Assembly (NCBI RefSeq): GCF_001894865.1
Contig: NZ_BCXA01000017.1
Span: 94,271-158,270, forward strand
Length of the DNA stretch: 64,000 bases
Direction: 5' to 3'
DNA from: Rhodococcus maanshanensis NBRC 100610
GTDB taxonomy: Bacteria; Actinomycetota; Actinomycetes; Mycobacteriales; Mycobacteriaceae
In this document: piece by piece, positions 37,069 to 45,326 of the stretch
How positions within the stretch are numbered: the stretch's first letter is position 1
Layout: each line of letters opens with the position of its first letter
Notes under the pieces: model-generated
Told to the model about the DNA's origin: nothing
The model's input: only the letters and a program-made list of their open reading frames with translations
Databases searched by the model: none
Made by a program: the position numbers and the translations under genes

Positions 37069-37781
37069 CAGGACAGAAGCACTCGGGTGATCGCGTCCTT
37101 CTCCGCCTGGGTGACCCACAGCCGGTAGGCGGCCTTGACCTCGACCTGCTTCGAGACGTAGGTGCACCGGTACGGCTTTGCAGGCGGAAGCCACGTCGCC
37201 GCGTCGCCGTCCGACTTCTGTGCGTTCGTCGGGCCGTCGACCGCGAGCAGATTCCGCGGATCGTTGGCGAAGTCCCTGCGGGTCGGCTCGTCGAGTTGCT
37301 GAGCCCCCTTCTGCCAGGCGTCGCTGAGCGCAACCACGTGGTCGATCTGGACCGCGCTCGAGGTGCCCGTACCGCGGGTGAAGGCGATCGACTTGCCGGT
37401 GTACGGATCGTGCAGGGTGCCGGTGAGCACGATGCAGTTCCTGGTCCCTGGCTTGACCGTGGTGTCGACGAGGTCGCGGGCGAGGATGTCGTTGCGGGTG
37501 TCGCATCCGTTCCTGCCGCCCGCGACGGTGACATCGTCGGTCCAGGATTGTCCGAACAGATCGCGCGAGTACCCCGTCTTGGGTGCACGGCCCTTGACCG
37601 GGATCGTCTCCAGCGTGGCGAGGGTGGCGGCCACCCCTTCGGCCTGGGCGCTACCGGAGTCGCCTGCGCTCCCGGTCGGCATCGCCTCCGCCGCAGGGGC
37701 AGAGCAGCCGGTCAGGGCAAGCGCAGCCACCGCGGTGGCGATCAGGAACAGACGCGGACGGGTGGCCGAACGAAAACGCAA
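37065..37781 (-). CDS. Secreted HNH nuclease lipoprotein (DUF1524/GmrSD C-terminal type)
   Basis: A 238-residue exported protein. The signal sequence ends in a lipobox (LFLIATAVAALALTGCSAPA, Cys at about residue 25), so it should be a lipid-anchored surface protein. The mature part is a DUF1524 HNH nuclease: CDTRNDILARDL, then QIDHVVALSDAWQKGAQ with catalytic Asp-His, DPRNLLAVDGPTNAQKSDGD as the N-containing part, and PPAKPYRCTYVSKQVEVK. Family members outside the cell degrade DNA for nutrition or competition. The TTG start is supported by AGGAG. Confidence 0.83.
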   Translation of the reverse strand: MRFRSATRPRLFLIATAVAALALTGCSAPAAEAMPTGSAGDSGSAQAEGVAATLATLETIPVKGRAPKTGYSRDLFGQSWTDDVTVAGGRNGCDTRNDILARDLVDTTVKPGTRNCIVLTGTLHDPYTGKSIAFTRGTGTSSAVQIDHVVALSDAWQKGAQQLDEPTRRDFANDPRNLLAVDGPTNAQKSDGDAATWLPPAKPYRCTYVSKQVEVKAAYRLWVTQAEKDAITRVLLSC

Positions 37782-37830
37782 GGGGGAACTCCTGTTCGAG
37801 ACGTGAGCGGGCCGCCCAGTATGGCGCACA

Positions 37831-37873
37831 AAAGGGGTCGGTCCCCGCGCGACGCGCGGGGACCGACCCCTTT
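37831..37873 (-). terminator. 20-bp perfect hairpin upstream of the secreted nuclease gene
   Basis: Arm AAAGGGGTCGGTCCCCGCGC pairs perfectly with its complement across a 3-nt loop (GAC). It follows the stop codon of the collagen-like gene on the minus strand and ends in a T-rich arm, so it most likely terminates that transcript before the nuclease gene. Confidence 0.75.
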
Positions 37874-37919
37874 GTTGACCCACATCACGGACCGGGTGCG
37901 GTCCCGACGTGCATCGCGG

Positions 37920-38519
37920 CTAGCGATGATCCCGGACGATCGGTCCGGACTGGTCGCGATGGTCGCGGACGATCGGTCCGGATCCATCGGAGGGCCCGAC
38001 GATCACGCCACCGGGCGGGTTCGGGTCGACCCCGTCTCCACGGTGATCCCGAACGACGGGATCGGACACCGGCGCGGCAGGTGGCGGATCCACCGGATCC
38101 ACCACGGGACCGCCCGGCTTCGGACCCGGGTCCACGGGTCCGGGGTCCACCGGTCCCGGCTGCGGCGGGACCACCGGATCGGCCACCGGCACGCCGGGCT
38201 TCGGGCCCGCCGGGGCAGCCGGGCCGGCCGGGCCGGCCGGGCCTCCCTGGTTCGGGCCCGCGGGACCGACCGGACCCGGGACCGTCGCCGCCTCGACCGG
38301 TGCCACCACGGCCCCCGGCTCCACACCACCACCCGTGGCGCGGCCCTTGTCCGCGCCCGGCACGACCGCGCCCCCTGGCCCGGCCGGGGAGTCCACGCTC
38401 GTGGCCGTTCCCGGGTCGGTGTGCGATGCGATCGACACGGCACCAACCCCGGCGAGGGCGATGGCGGCCACCGCCGCGGCTGAGGCGAGGACTGTGCGGG
38501 TCATGGTGGTCTGGCGCAT
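37920..38519 (-). CDS. Secreted Pro/Gly-rich collagen-like protein with VRDHR repeats
   Basis: A 199-residue exported low-complexity protein. The signal peptide is residues 1 to about 31 (TRTVLASAAAVAAIALAGVG). The mature part is almost entirely Gly, Pro, Val, Asp and Ala, with Gly-X-Y stretches (GPVGPAGPNQGGPAGPAGPA) and PxxPGPVDPGP repeats. The C-terminus carries three copies of VRDHR (PVVRDHRGDG, then GPIVRDHRDQSGPIVRDHR), a positively charged tail. It has no catalytic motif; a cell-wall spacer or adhesin is possible. A second ATG at codon 6 could also start it. Confidence 0.7.
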   Translation of the reverse strand: MRQTTMTRTVLASAAAVAAIALAGVGAVSIASHTDPGTATSVDSPAGPGGAVVPGADKGRATGGGVEPGAVVAPVEAATVPGPVGPAGPNQGGPAGPAGPAAPAGPKPGVPVADPVVPPQPGPVDPGPVDPGPKPGGPVVDPVDPPPAAPVSDPVVRDHRGDGVDPNPPGGVIVGPSDGSGPIVRDHRDQSGPIVRDHR

Positions 38520-38622
38520 GGGATGTCGCTCCGTTCGGTTCGGTATCGGGGTTGGAATTCAAGACTCGCCCGCCGCGCCGCCTCCCGAAACACACCCAAG
38601 GGTGAGCAATCCGCTCCCTCCG

Positions 38623-40143
38623 CTACCCGATCCGGGCCCGCCACAGCAGCCAGGCCTGGACGCCGAGCACGACCGCGCCGATCAGTCCGACGACGTGCAG
38701 ACCGCTCGTGAACGCGGCTTGTGCCGAGGCGAGGAGTTCCGCGCCCGCTGCCGGTGGGAGGTCTGCGGCGACCGCGGCGGCCCCGGCAACGGTCTGCCCT
38801 GCCGTGGTCGCGGCCGCGTCGGGAACACCCGCAGGAATCGACCCCGCAATCCGGTGTTGGTAGATGCCGGCGGCGACGCTGCCGAGGATGGCGATGCCAA
38901 GGGTCCCGCCGAGATAGTTGCTCGTTTCCGCCACCGATGCCGCGGAGCCGGCTCGTTCGGGCGGCACCGAGCCCATGACGATTCCCGTACCGAGCGCGAA
39001 CAGCGGACCCGTCCCCAACGCAAGGATCGCGATGCCCGCGATCACCGTGCCGAGACCGGATTCGGGCCCGACGAGGGCCAGCATCGCCGCACCGATCGCC
39101 GACAGTGCCAGCCCCGCGGCGATCGCCGTCACCGGCTCGACGCGCCGCGCGATCGCGGGTGAGAGCGTGGTGCCCAGGGCCACCGCCAATCCCATGGGCG
39201 CGAACCAGAGTGCGGCCGAGACGGGCGAATGGCCGAGCACCGACTGGAGGTACTGGGTCACCAGCAGGCCCGTTCCCGCCATCACCACCCCGGCGAGGGT
39301 CAACGCCAGCAGAATCAGCCGGAAGGAACCGCCGCCCAACAACCGCAGATCCAGCAGGGGGTCGTCCAGCCGCAGCTGACGCACCACGAACGCGACCGCG
39401 AACACGCCGCCGAGAACCAGCGCCGACACCGCAACGGTCGACGGCGTCGTGTCGGCGGTCAGCCTCTTCACCCCGTACACGAGCGGCAGGATCGCCAGCA
39501 TCGACAACGCGACACTCGGCAGATCCAGGCGTGCGGCGTCCGGGTTCCTGAACTCGGGCAGCACAAAGGGCCCCGCGATCATGAGGACCGCGACCGCAGG
39601 CACCGCCATCAGGAACACCGCGCCCCACCAGAAATGCGCGAGGAGCAGCCCGCCGACGACCGGTCCGAGGGCGGCGCCGGTGAACGTGCAGGTGGACCAG
39701 ATGGCGATTGCCGTCCCGCGTTGCCTGCCGTCGCGGAACATGTTCGTGATCAGCGCAAGGGTGGACGGCATCATGGTCGCGCCCGCGATCCCCAACAGCA
39801 CTCTTGACGCGATGAGCATCTCGGGACCGGTGGAGTAGGCCGCCAGCGTCGAGGCGATCGCGAAGCCAACACTTCCGATGAAAAGCAGCCTGCGCCTGCC
39901 GATCCGGTCACCGAGCGTGCCCATCGTGATCACCAGGCCGGCCACCATGAAGCCGTAGATGTCGGCGATCCACAGTTGCTGGACGCCGCTCGCGCCCAGG
40001 TCTGCGGTCAGCTGTGGCAACGCCAGGAACAGCGCGTTGATGTCCAGGGCGACAACCAGAGTCGGCAGTGCCAACAACGCCAACCCCAGCCATTGCCTCC
40101 GTCCCGCGCGCTCCGTCACTACTGTCGGTGTTGCTGCACCCAA
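38623..40143 (-). CDS. MFS multidrug efflux transporter, DHA2 (14-TM) family
   Basis: A 506-residue major facilitator of the QacA/LfrA type with 14 hydrophobic helices. Motif A is GTLGDRIGRRRLLFIG between helices 2 and 3, the motif C region is GAALGPVVGGLLL in helix 5, and the helix 1 signature is LPTLVVALDINALFLALPQL with the DHA2 aspartate. It should export cationic or hydrophobic drugs using the proton gradient. A TTG start is preferred because GGAGG precedes it by 5 nt. It is divergent from the DGPF/ECF42/TetR genes across a region containing a long inverted repeat. Confidence 0.88.
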   Translation of the reverse strand: MGAATPTVVTERAGRRQWLGLALLALPTLVVALDINALFLALPQLTADLGASGVQQLWIADIYGFMVAGLVITMGTLGDRIGRRRLLFIGSVGFAIASTLAAYSTGPEMLIASRVLLGIAGATMMPSTLALITNMFRDGRQRGTAIAIWSTCTFTGAALGPVVGGLLLAHFWWGAVFLMAVPAVAVLMIAGPFVLPEFRNPDAARLDLPSVALSMLAILPLVYGVKRLTADTTPSTVAVSALVLGGVFAVAFVVRQLRLDDPLLDLRLLGGGSFRLILLALTLAGVVMAGTGLLVTQYLQSVLGHSPVSAALWFAPMGLAVALGTTLSPAIARRVEPVTAIAAGLALSAIGAAMLALVGPESGLGTVIAGIAILALGTGPLFALGTGIVMGSVPPERAGSAASVAETSNYLGGTLGIAILGSVAAGIYQHRIAGSIPAGVPDAAATTAGQTVAGAAAVAADLPPAAGAELLASAQAAFTSGLHVVGLIGAVVLGVQAWLLWRARIG

Positions 40144-40227
40144 TTGGTCCTCCGCTACTGATCCCTGTCGATGCCGGGCTCGCAAGGCCCGGTGTCCTTC
40201 GCAGGTAGGTCGTGACCGGCGGTCGGA

Positions 40228-40274
40228 TCTCTACATCGGCTCTCGAAAGAAGAGGTGTCGGGCCGATGTAGAGA
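40228..40274. promoter_or_regulatory. Perfect 13-bp inverted repeat between MFS pump and ECF42 module 2
   Basis: TCTCTACATCGGC (40228-40240) and its exact complement GCCGATGTAGAGA (40262-40274) flank 21 nt. The outer flanks also match loosely (AGGTCGT outside on the left, ACGACCT on the right). Because the region is divergent, each arm presents GCCGATGTAGAGA reading outward towards the gene it precedes; the arms could be operator half-sites for the nearby TetR or matching promoter elements. Confidence 0.55.
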
Positions 40275-40343
40275 AACGGCAACCCGCGACGACCTGTATG
40301 CGAGACGTGCCAACCGGGGCACCCGAACGAAGGAGAAGGCTCC

Positions 40344-40712
40344 GTGAAGTACCTGCTGATCATGCAGATCGACCCCGAGGTGATGGCGGCGCTGTCCGAG
40401 GACGACCGGAACGCGATCATGACCGGACACGGCGAGTTCATCAAGACGATCCAGCAGTCCGGCGAGATGGTCATCACCCAGGCCCTCGCGGACCCCGCGA
40501 ACAGCACCGTCGTCCGCACCCGCGACGGCGTTCCTGCCGTGACCGACGGCCCGTATCTCGAGGCCAAGGAGTACATGGGCGGGTATTACATGGTGGACGT
40601 GGAGAACAAGGAGCGCGCGATCGAACTCGCCATGCAGATCCCCGACACGAAGATCGACGGCCTCGCCATCGAGGTTCGCCCTGTCATGTTCTCGGGCGGG
40701 CCGGACATGTGA
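40344..40712 (+). CDS. YCII-related DGPF-domain protein (partner of ECF42 sigma factor, module 2)
   Basis: A 122-residue YCII/DGPF-fold protein beginning MKYLLIMQIDPEVMAALSED. The family signature is AVTDGPYLEAKEYMGGYYMV, with Tyr in place of the Phe of DGPF, then KERAIELAMQIPDTKIDGLA. GTG start after AAGGAG. The stop overlaps the sigma factor start by 4 nt. It is clearly related to the protein at 2.8 kb but diverged, so the two modules are old paralogues or separate acquisitions. Confidence 0.88.
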   Translation: MKYLLIMQIDPEVMAALSEDDRNAIMTGHGEFIKTIQQSGEMVITQALADPANSTVVRTRDGVPAVTDGPYLEAKEYMGGYYMVDVENKERAIELAMQIPDTKIDGLAIEVRPVMFSGGPDM

Positions 40713-41983
40713 CGACCGACATCACCGCGTTCGAGGACCTGCTGCGCCGCAGTGCGCCGCAGGTCCTCGCGCGGCTCGTCCGCAGGCACGGCCAGTTCGA
40801 TGCGTGCGAGGAGGCCGTGCAGGACGCGCTCCTCGCGGCCGCCGCTCAGTGGCCACTCGAGGGTGTTCCGCTGGATCCGACCGGCTGGCTACACACCGTC
40901 GCACGACGTCGGCTGATCGACTCGTGGCGAAGCGAGCACGCGCGGCGGGCGCGCGAGGAACTCGCCGCCGCGCAGACGCCGGACCACCAACGGACGGCTC
41001 CCGACGCGAGCCAAGGCACACCGGGGCACTCGGACGACACGCTCTCGCTCTTCTTCCTGTGTTGCCACCCGCGCCTGTCGTCACCGTCGCAGATCGCGCT
41101 CACGCTCCGCGCGGTCGGCGGACTCACGACCGCGCAGATCGCCCGCGCGTTCCTCGTCCCCGAAGCGACCATGGCACAACGGATCAGCCGGGCCAAGCAG
41201 CAGATCACCAAGGCAGGCGCCGAGCTCTCGATGCCGCCCGAGCCCGAGAGATCGGGACGCCTGGAGGTGGTCCTGCACGTGCTCTACCTGATCTTCAACG
41301 AGGGATACACCGCGACCTCGGGCGGCGATCTGCAGTGCGAAACCCTTGCGACCGAGGCGATCCGGCTCACCCGCCTGGTGCGCGCCCTCCGCCCCGACGG
41401 CGGCGAGGTCGCCGGGTTGCTCGCGCTGATGTTGCTCACCGACTCCCGCCGCGGTGCTCGCACCACTGGAACCGGCGCCATGATCCCGCTGGCCGACCAG
41501 GATCGAACGCTGTGGGACCACGCCCTCATCGACGAGGGTGTGGCACTGATCAGCGAGACACTGGCGCACTCCACCGTGGGGGCCTATCAGCTCCAGGCGG
41601 CCATCGCCGCGGTGCACGCGGAGGCCCCCGACACGGCACGGACGGACTGGCACCAGATCCTCATCCTGTACAAGATCCTCGACCGGGTCGCACCGAACCC
41701 GATGGCGACCCTCAACCGTGCCGTTGCGACCGCGATGGTCCACGGTCCGCAGGCGGGCCTCGCCCTCCTCGCCGAACTCGACACCGACAAACGCATCGCG
41801 GGCCACTACCGCATAGATGCGGTCCGTGGACACCTGCTGAGAATGGCCGGTGACCACGCAGGCGCCAGGACGCACTACCTGTCGGCGGCCAAGCACACCC
41901 TCAGCGTCCCCGAACAGCGCTACCTCGAATCCTGCGCCGCCCAGCTGGCGGCCCCGAACGACCGGCGCCGCGGACCGAGCTGA
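40709..41983 (+). CDS. ECF42-type RNA polymerase sigma factor with long C-terminal extension (module 2)
   Basis: A 424-residue sigma factor. Region 2 (HGQFDACEEAVQDALLAAAA, WPLEGVPLDPTGWLHTVARR) and region 4 (LTLRAVGGLTTAQIARAFLV, PEATMAQRISRAKQQ) are followed by the helical DUF6596-type extension (VVLHVLYLIFNEGYTATSGG, DRVAPNPMATLNRAVATAMV). It is co-translated with the DGPF gene by GTGA overlap and precedes a TetR gene by 24 nt. Compared with module 1 it has the same architecture at moderate identity. Confidence 0.9.
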   Translation: MTTDITAFEDLLRRSAPQVLARLVRRHGQFDACEEAVQDALLAAAAQWPLEGVPLDPTGWLHTVARRRLIDSWRSEHARRAREELAAAQTPDHQRTAPDASQGTPGHSDDTLSLFFLCCHPRLSSPSQIALTLRAVGGLTTAQIARAFLVPEATMAQRISRAKQQITKAGAELSMPPEPERSGRLEVVLHVLYLIFNEGYTATSGGDLQCETLATEAIRLTRLVRALRPDGGEVAGLLALMLLTDSRRGARTTGTGAMIPLADQDRTLWDHALIDEGVALISETLAHSTVGAYQLQAAIAAVHAEAPDTARTDWHQILILYKILDRVAPNPMATLNRAVATAMVHGPQAGLALLAELDTDKRIAGHYRIDAVRGHLLRMAGDHAGARTHYLSAAKHTLSVPEQRYLESCAAQLAAPNDRRRGPS

Positions 41984-42007
41984 CGGGCAAGCGAGGAGAA
42001 TGTCCCC

Positions 42008-42802
42008 GTGACGTCAAAAAAGGAGGGGCCCTCCGATCCGGCCCGCACCCTCGACCTGCTGTGGGGGTTGGGCGGGAAGGCAGGGCGTAAGGGCCTCACC
42101 GTCGAGGCGATCGTGGCCACGGGCATCGAGCTCGCGGACGCCGAGGGCCTGGACGGGGTCTCGATGAGACGCGTCGCCGACCGGCTCGGTTCCGGCGCCA
42201 TGTCGCTGTACACGCACGTACCGGGCAAGGACGACCTGGTCGACCTGATGCACGACAACGTGCTCGGCGGCCTCTACGCGGACCTCGACGAACCAGCAAG
42301 GGCCGAGGGCGGATGGCGCGGCGGCCTCGAGTTCATCGCGGCGCGCAACTGGGACCTCTACCAGCGCCACCCCTGGATGCTCCAGCTGGTCGGGATGCGT
42401 CCGGTCCTCGGCCCGAACACCGTCCGCAAGTACGAGGCCGAGCTGCGACCGCTGGACGGGATCGGCCTCTCCGACATCGAGATGGACTCGGTCCTGACGC
42501 TGGTGCTGACCCATGTGGTCGGGACCGCCCGCCTGCTCGTCAGCGTCGCCGCGACCGCGGAGAGATCCGGGCTGACCGACGCGCAGTGGTGGGACATCGT
42601 CTCGCCGACCCTCGAACGCCTGATGGATCCCGCGGAGTTCCCGGTGTCCGGGCGGGTGGGTGAGGCGGCCGGGACCGAGTTCGAGTCCACCGGCGATCCG
42701 GTTCACGCGCTCCGATTCGGGCTCGGCCGCATCCTCGACGGCGTCGCGGTCCTCATCCGCGAACGGACGGGGTCGAAACCGGGTCAGTCGGAACCGGAGT
42801 GA
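42008..42802 (+). CDS. TetR/AcrR repressor with TetR_C domain
   Basis: A 264-residue TetR protein. The N-terminal extension (PARTLDLLWGLGGKAGRKGL) and the helix-turn-helix (TVEAIVATGIELADAEGLDG, VSMRRVADRLGSGAMSLYTH) are typical of the drug-responsive TetR_C group. GTG after GAGGAG. It is the third gene of the DGPF-ECF42 operon, and the likely target is the divergent MFS pump. Its 3' end overlaps the convergent EEP gene by 19 nt. Confidence 0.88.
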   Translation: MTSKKEGPSDPARTLDLLWGLGGKAGRKGLTVEAIVATGIELADAEGLDGVSMRRVADRLGSGAMSLYTHVPGKDDLVDLMHDNVLGGLYADLDEPARAEGGWRGGLEFIAARNWDLYQRHPWMLQLVGMRPVLGPNTVRKYEAELRPLDGIGLSDIEMDSVLTLVLTHVVGTARLLVSVAATAERSGLTDAQWWDIVSPTLERLMDPAEFPVSGRVGEAAGTEFESTGDPVHALRFGLGRILDGVAVLIRERTGSKPGQSEPE

Positions 42803-43767
42803 TCGTCGGGCTCGCGCAGATCGATCTCCGCGACCACGCCCCGGTGATCCGACCCCGGCAGGTCCACCGCCTCCGCGTTCACCGCGACCGCCCCCGTGAC
42901 CAGGATGTGGTCGATCCCCAGCACCGGGGGCCACCAGCGGTCCGCCGGATAGGTGCGCAGGACACCGGCACCGGACTGCTCCGCCGCGTCGCTGTACCCG
43001 TCGCCGATCAGCGCGCGGAACTGCGCGTGATCGTAGGTAGCGTTGAGATCGGCGCCCATGATCACCGGTTCGCCGCGCCCGCGGAGATCCTGCAGGATGT
43101 CGCGTACCTGTCCCATCTCCTCGGACCACGTCGTCGTCTGCGGCCGGGGCCACGGCGGCAGCGGGTGCGCCGCGACCGCCACGAAGGGCCGCTGCTCGGG
43201 CTCGTGCACCCGAACGGAGACCATGTTCAGCACGAAGCCCATGTGCTCGGTCTCCTCGGTGATCGGGTGACGGCTCCAGATCCCGGTCCCGCCGCCGCCC
43301 CACTCCATCGGTCGCAGGTACCGGTACGGCAGCTCCTCGTCCAGGCCGGCGGCGCCGAGCCGTGGGATCGCACCGTCGGTCAGCTCGTTGACCGTCAGCA
43401 CATCGACGCGACGCGAGCGGACCTGCGCGACAAGGGCTTCCGGATCACCCTGACCGAACAGGATGTTCGCCTGCATCACGGTCAGCTCGGGGTCTCCGCC
43501 CTGGGCACGGTCGCCCAGGTACAGCGGCAGCTGCGTCCACGCCGCGGCAACCACCACCACCGCCGCGACCGCGGTCCCGACCCACCGGCGGGCGCAGGCG
43601 AGCGCGACGAGGCCGACCACCCCGCACACCATCAGGAACGGCGCGAACGACGCCAGCACGACGAGCACGGTGATCGTCGAGCCCAGGTGGTGCGCGAGGA
43701 CGCCCACCGCGGCCGCCAGCACCGCCGCCCATCCGAGTGCCGTCGCCGCCCACCGAACCCACCGCAT
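42784..43767 (-). CDS. Membrane-anchored endonuclease/exonuclease/phosphatase family protein
   Basis: A 327-residue protein. Three N-terminal transmembrane helices (to about residue 90: AATALGWAAVLAAAVGVLAH, TVLVVLASFAPFLMVCGVVG, VAAVVVVAAAWTQL) are followed by an EEP domain. Its catalytic residues are visible as MQANI, VNELT, GADLNATY and GSDHRG, the full metal-dependent phosphoesterase set. The domain should face outside, acting on DNA or phospholipid head groups; substrate unknown. ATG after GGGGG. Confidence 0.85.
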   Translation of the reverse strand: MRWVRWAATALGWAAVLAAAVGVLAHHLGSTITVLVVLASFAPFLMVCGVVGLVALACARRWVGTAVAAVVVVAAAWTQLPLYLGDRAQGGDPELTVMQANILFGQGDPEALVAQVRSRRVDVLTVNELTDGAIPRLGAAGLDEELPYRYLRPMEWGGGGTGIWSRHPITEETEHMGFVLNMVSVRVHEPEQRPFVAVAAHPLPPWPRPQTTTWSEEMGQVRDILQDLRGRGEPVIMGADLNATYDHAQFRALIGDGYSDAAEQSGAGVLRTYPADRWWPPVLGIDHILVTGAVAVNAEAVDLPGSDHRGVVAEIDLREPDDHSGSD

Positions 43768-43846
43768 CGAATCCCCCTCGAGGTCGCGGCGCCGGATCGC
43801 CGCCGAGCCCTCCACTATGCCCGAGGCGGACCGCAGGGCTCTCCGC

Positions 43847-45088
43847 TCAGCCGAGCGCCCTTCGCGCCGCCAGCGCCGCCCCCACGTGCGGGAGGTCGGC
43901 GGGGTCAGCCGGGTTCAGCCCCGTCAGCTCGGCGACGCGCCGCATGCGGTAGTCGACGGTGTTGGCGTGTACCTGCAGCGCCGTTGCCGTGGCGCGGCGG
44001 TTCAGTCCGCTGGCCACATAGGCCTCGAGCGTCTGCATCAGCTCGGGCCGCGCGACCAGCGGCTCGAGCAGGCCCGCCAGTTCGGGGTGTGCGGGGCTGG
44101 GCCTGCTGAGCTGATACTCGAGCAACACGTCGCGCAGCCGGTACAGCCCGGGCGGGCGACCCGACCGCGAGATGAGCGCGATGATCTCGGCCGTCTGTTC
44201 AACCGCCGCCGGCACCTCGGCCGGCGTCGCGACCAGCGCGGCGGCCCGGATCTCGGTGCCGACCACCGCCTGTGTTCGCGAGATCATCCGTTGCAGCGCG
44301 TCCCATTCCGGCGGGTTCCCCTGGCACGGGATCAGGGCCGTTCCGCCGCCGCTGTCGATGACGGTGAGCGCCGGCTCCCCGGTGATCCGGTCCAGCTCGG
44401 CCTGCAGCCTGCGCAGCTTTCGCCTGCCCGCCACCGTGCCGCTGACGCCCTCGCCGCGCTCGTCGGCATGCTCCCCGATCGACAGGCTCATCGCGAGATA
44501 GTGCGGGGCGAGGCGGAGCCCGGTCCGCTGCGCGATCGCGTCGAGGGGCTCCCCCGCGACCAGCGCGGCCATCAGCGAACGGCGACCGGAGTTCTCCTGA
44601 CTGTCCATGATCTGGCGCTCCTCGAGGTACGACGAACTCACCTCGAGGGTCAGCTGACGCAGGAAATCGAGCACCATCACCATGATCGTCTGCACGTCGC
44701 CGATGTCGCCGGGTTCCGCGTCGGCGAACAGCTCCTGGGCCGCCATCCCGATCCCGACGTGGTACGCGTGCAGCACGGCATCGAGGGGGACGCCCTCCTC
44801 CGCGCGCCTGGCCGAGGAGTTCCGCTGCTCGACGAACTCGGCCTTGCGCCCGGGGCGGCGCTCACGGACGAGCGTCGCGAACAACTCCATGTTGTGGTGC
44901 ACGATGACCGCGATCTCGCCCTGCACCACCTCCTGCGGCAGCTGCTTGTAGATCGGCAGGTCGTCGACGAGGCGCTCGATCACCGCGGCGGTCAGGTCGG
45001 TCGCTGCGGCGTCCAGCCAGTTCGCCACCGACCGACCGGCGATTCGCAGGGGCTCGTCATCGCGGACCCCACCATTGGCAATCGTCAC
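43847..45088 (-). CDS. PucR-family transcriptional regulator (CdaR-like)
   Basis: A 413-residue regulator. The N-terminal helical sensor region (DLTAAVIERLVDDLPIYKQL) is followed by a GGDEF-like middle domain and the C-terminal PucR helix-turn-helix: LLEPLVARPELMQTLEAYVA, RRATATALQVHANTVDYRMR, VAELTGLNPADP. Such proteins activate catabolic operons for purines, amino acids or aromatic compounds. GTG after GGGGAG. Its target may be the divergent hydrolase gene. The gap has twin GGTACC palindromes. Confidence 0.88.
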   Translation of the reverse strand: MTIANGGVRDDEPLRIAGRSVANWLDAAATDLTAAVIERLVDDLPIYKQLPQEVVQGEIAVIVHHNMELFATLVRERRPGRKAEFVEQRNSSARRAEEGVPLDAVLHAYHVGIGMAAQELFADAEPGDIGDVQTIMVMVLDFLRQLTLEVSSSYLEERQIMDSQENSGRRSLMAALVAGEPLDAIAQRTGLRLAPHYLAMSLSIGEHADERGEGVSGTVAGRRKLRRLQAELDRITGEPALTVIDSGGGTALIPCQGNPPEWDALQRMISRTQAVVGTEIRAAALVATPAEVPAAVEQTAEIIALISRSGRPPGLYRLRDVLLEYQLSRPSPAHPELAGLLEPLVARPELMQTLEAYVASGLNRRATATALQVHANTVDYRMRRVAELTGLNPADPADLPHVGAALAARRALG

Positions 45089-45111
45089 AGTTCACTCCCC
45101 GATATCCCCTC

Positions 45112-45137
45112 GGTACCACGCCGGGTCACCTGGTACC
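45112..45137. promoter_or_regulatory. Twin GGTACC palindromes between PucR regulator and hydrolase genes
   Basis: GGTACCA occurs at 45112 and again at 45132, exactly 20 bp apart, in the 238-nt divergent gap. Two short palindromes on the same helical face are a plausible operator but the motif is short and could be chance. Confidence 0.3.
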
Positions 45138-45326
45138 AACTGATACTTAGCATGCTTCCGGAACGGGACGAACCGGATCGGCCGATGCGCTCACCTCATC
45201 GTCACAAACCCCGGGCTCCACGGCCGAGGGGTCACGACCGGGGCCACCACGAATGTCGCCCTTTTCGAGGCCCGAGCGGTAATCTCTGCCCATACCGGGC
45301 ATGCAACGACGAGCGTTGAGGGACAA

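Noticed and set aside
35127..38483. A 1118-codon plus-strand frame
   Set aside because: It runs through LysR, FUSC, nuclease and collagen-like genes in the wrong frame or strand and yields an Arg/Pro-rich product without domains.
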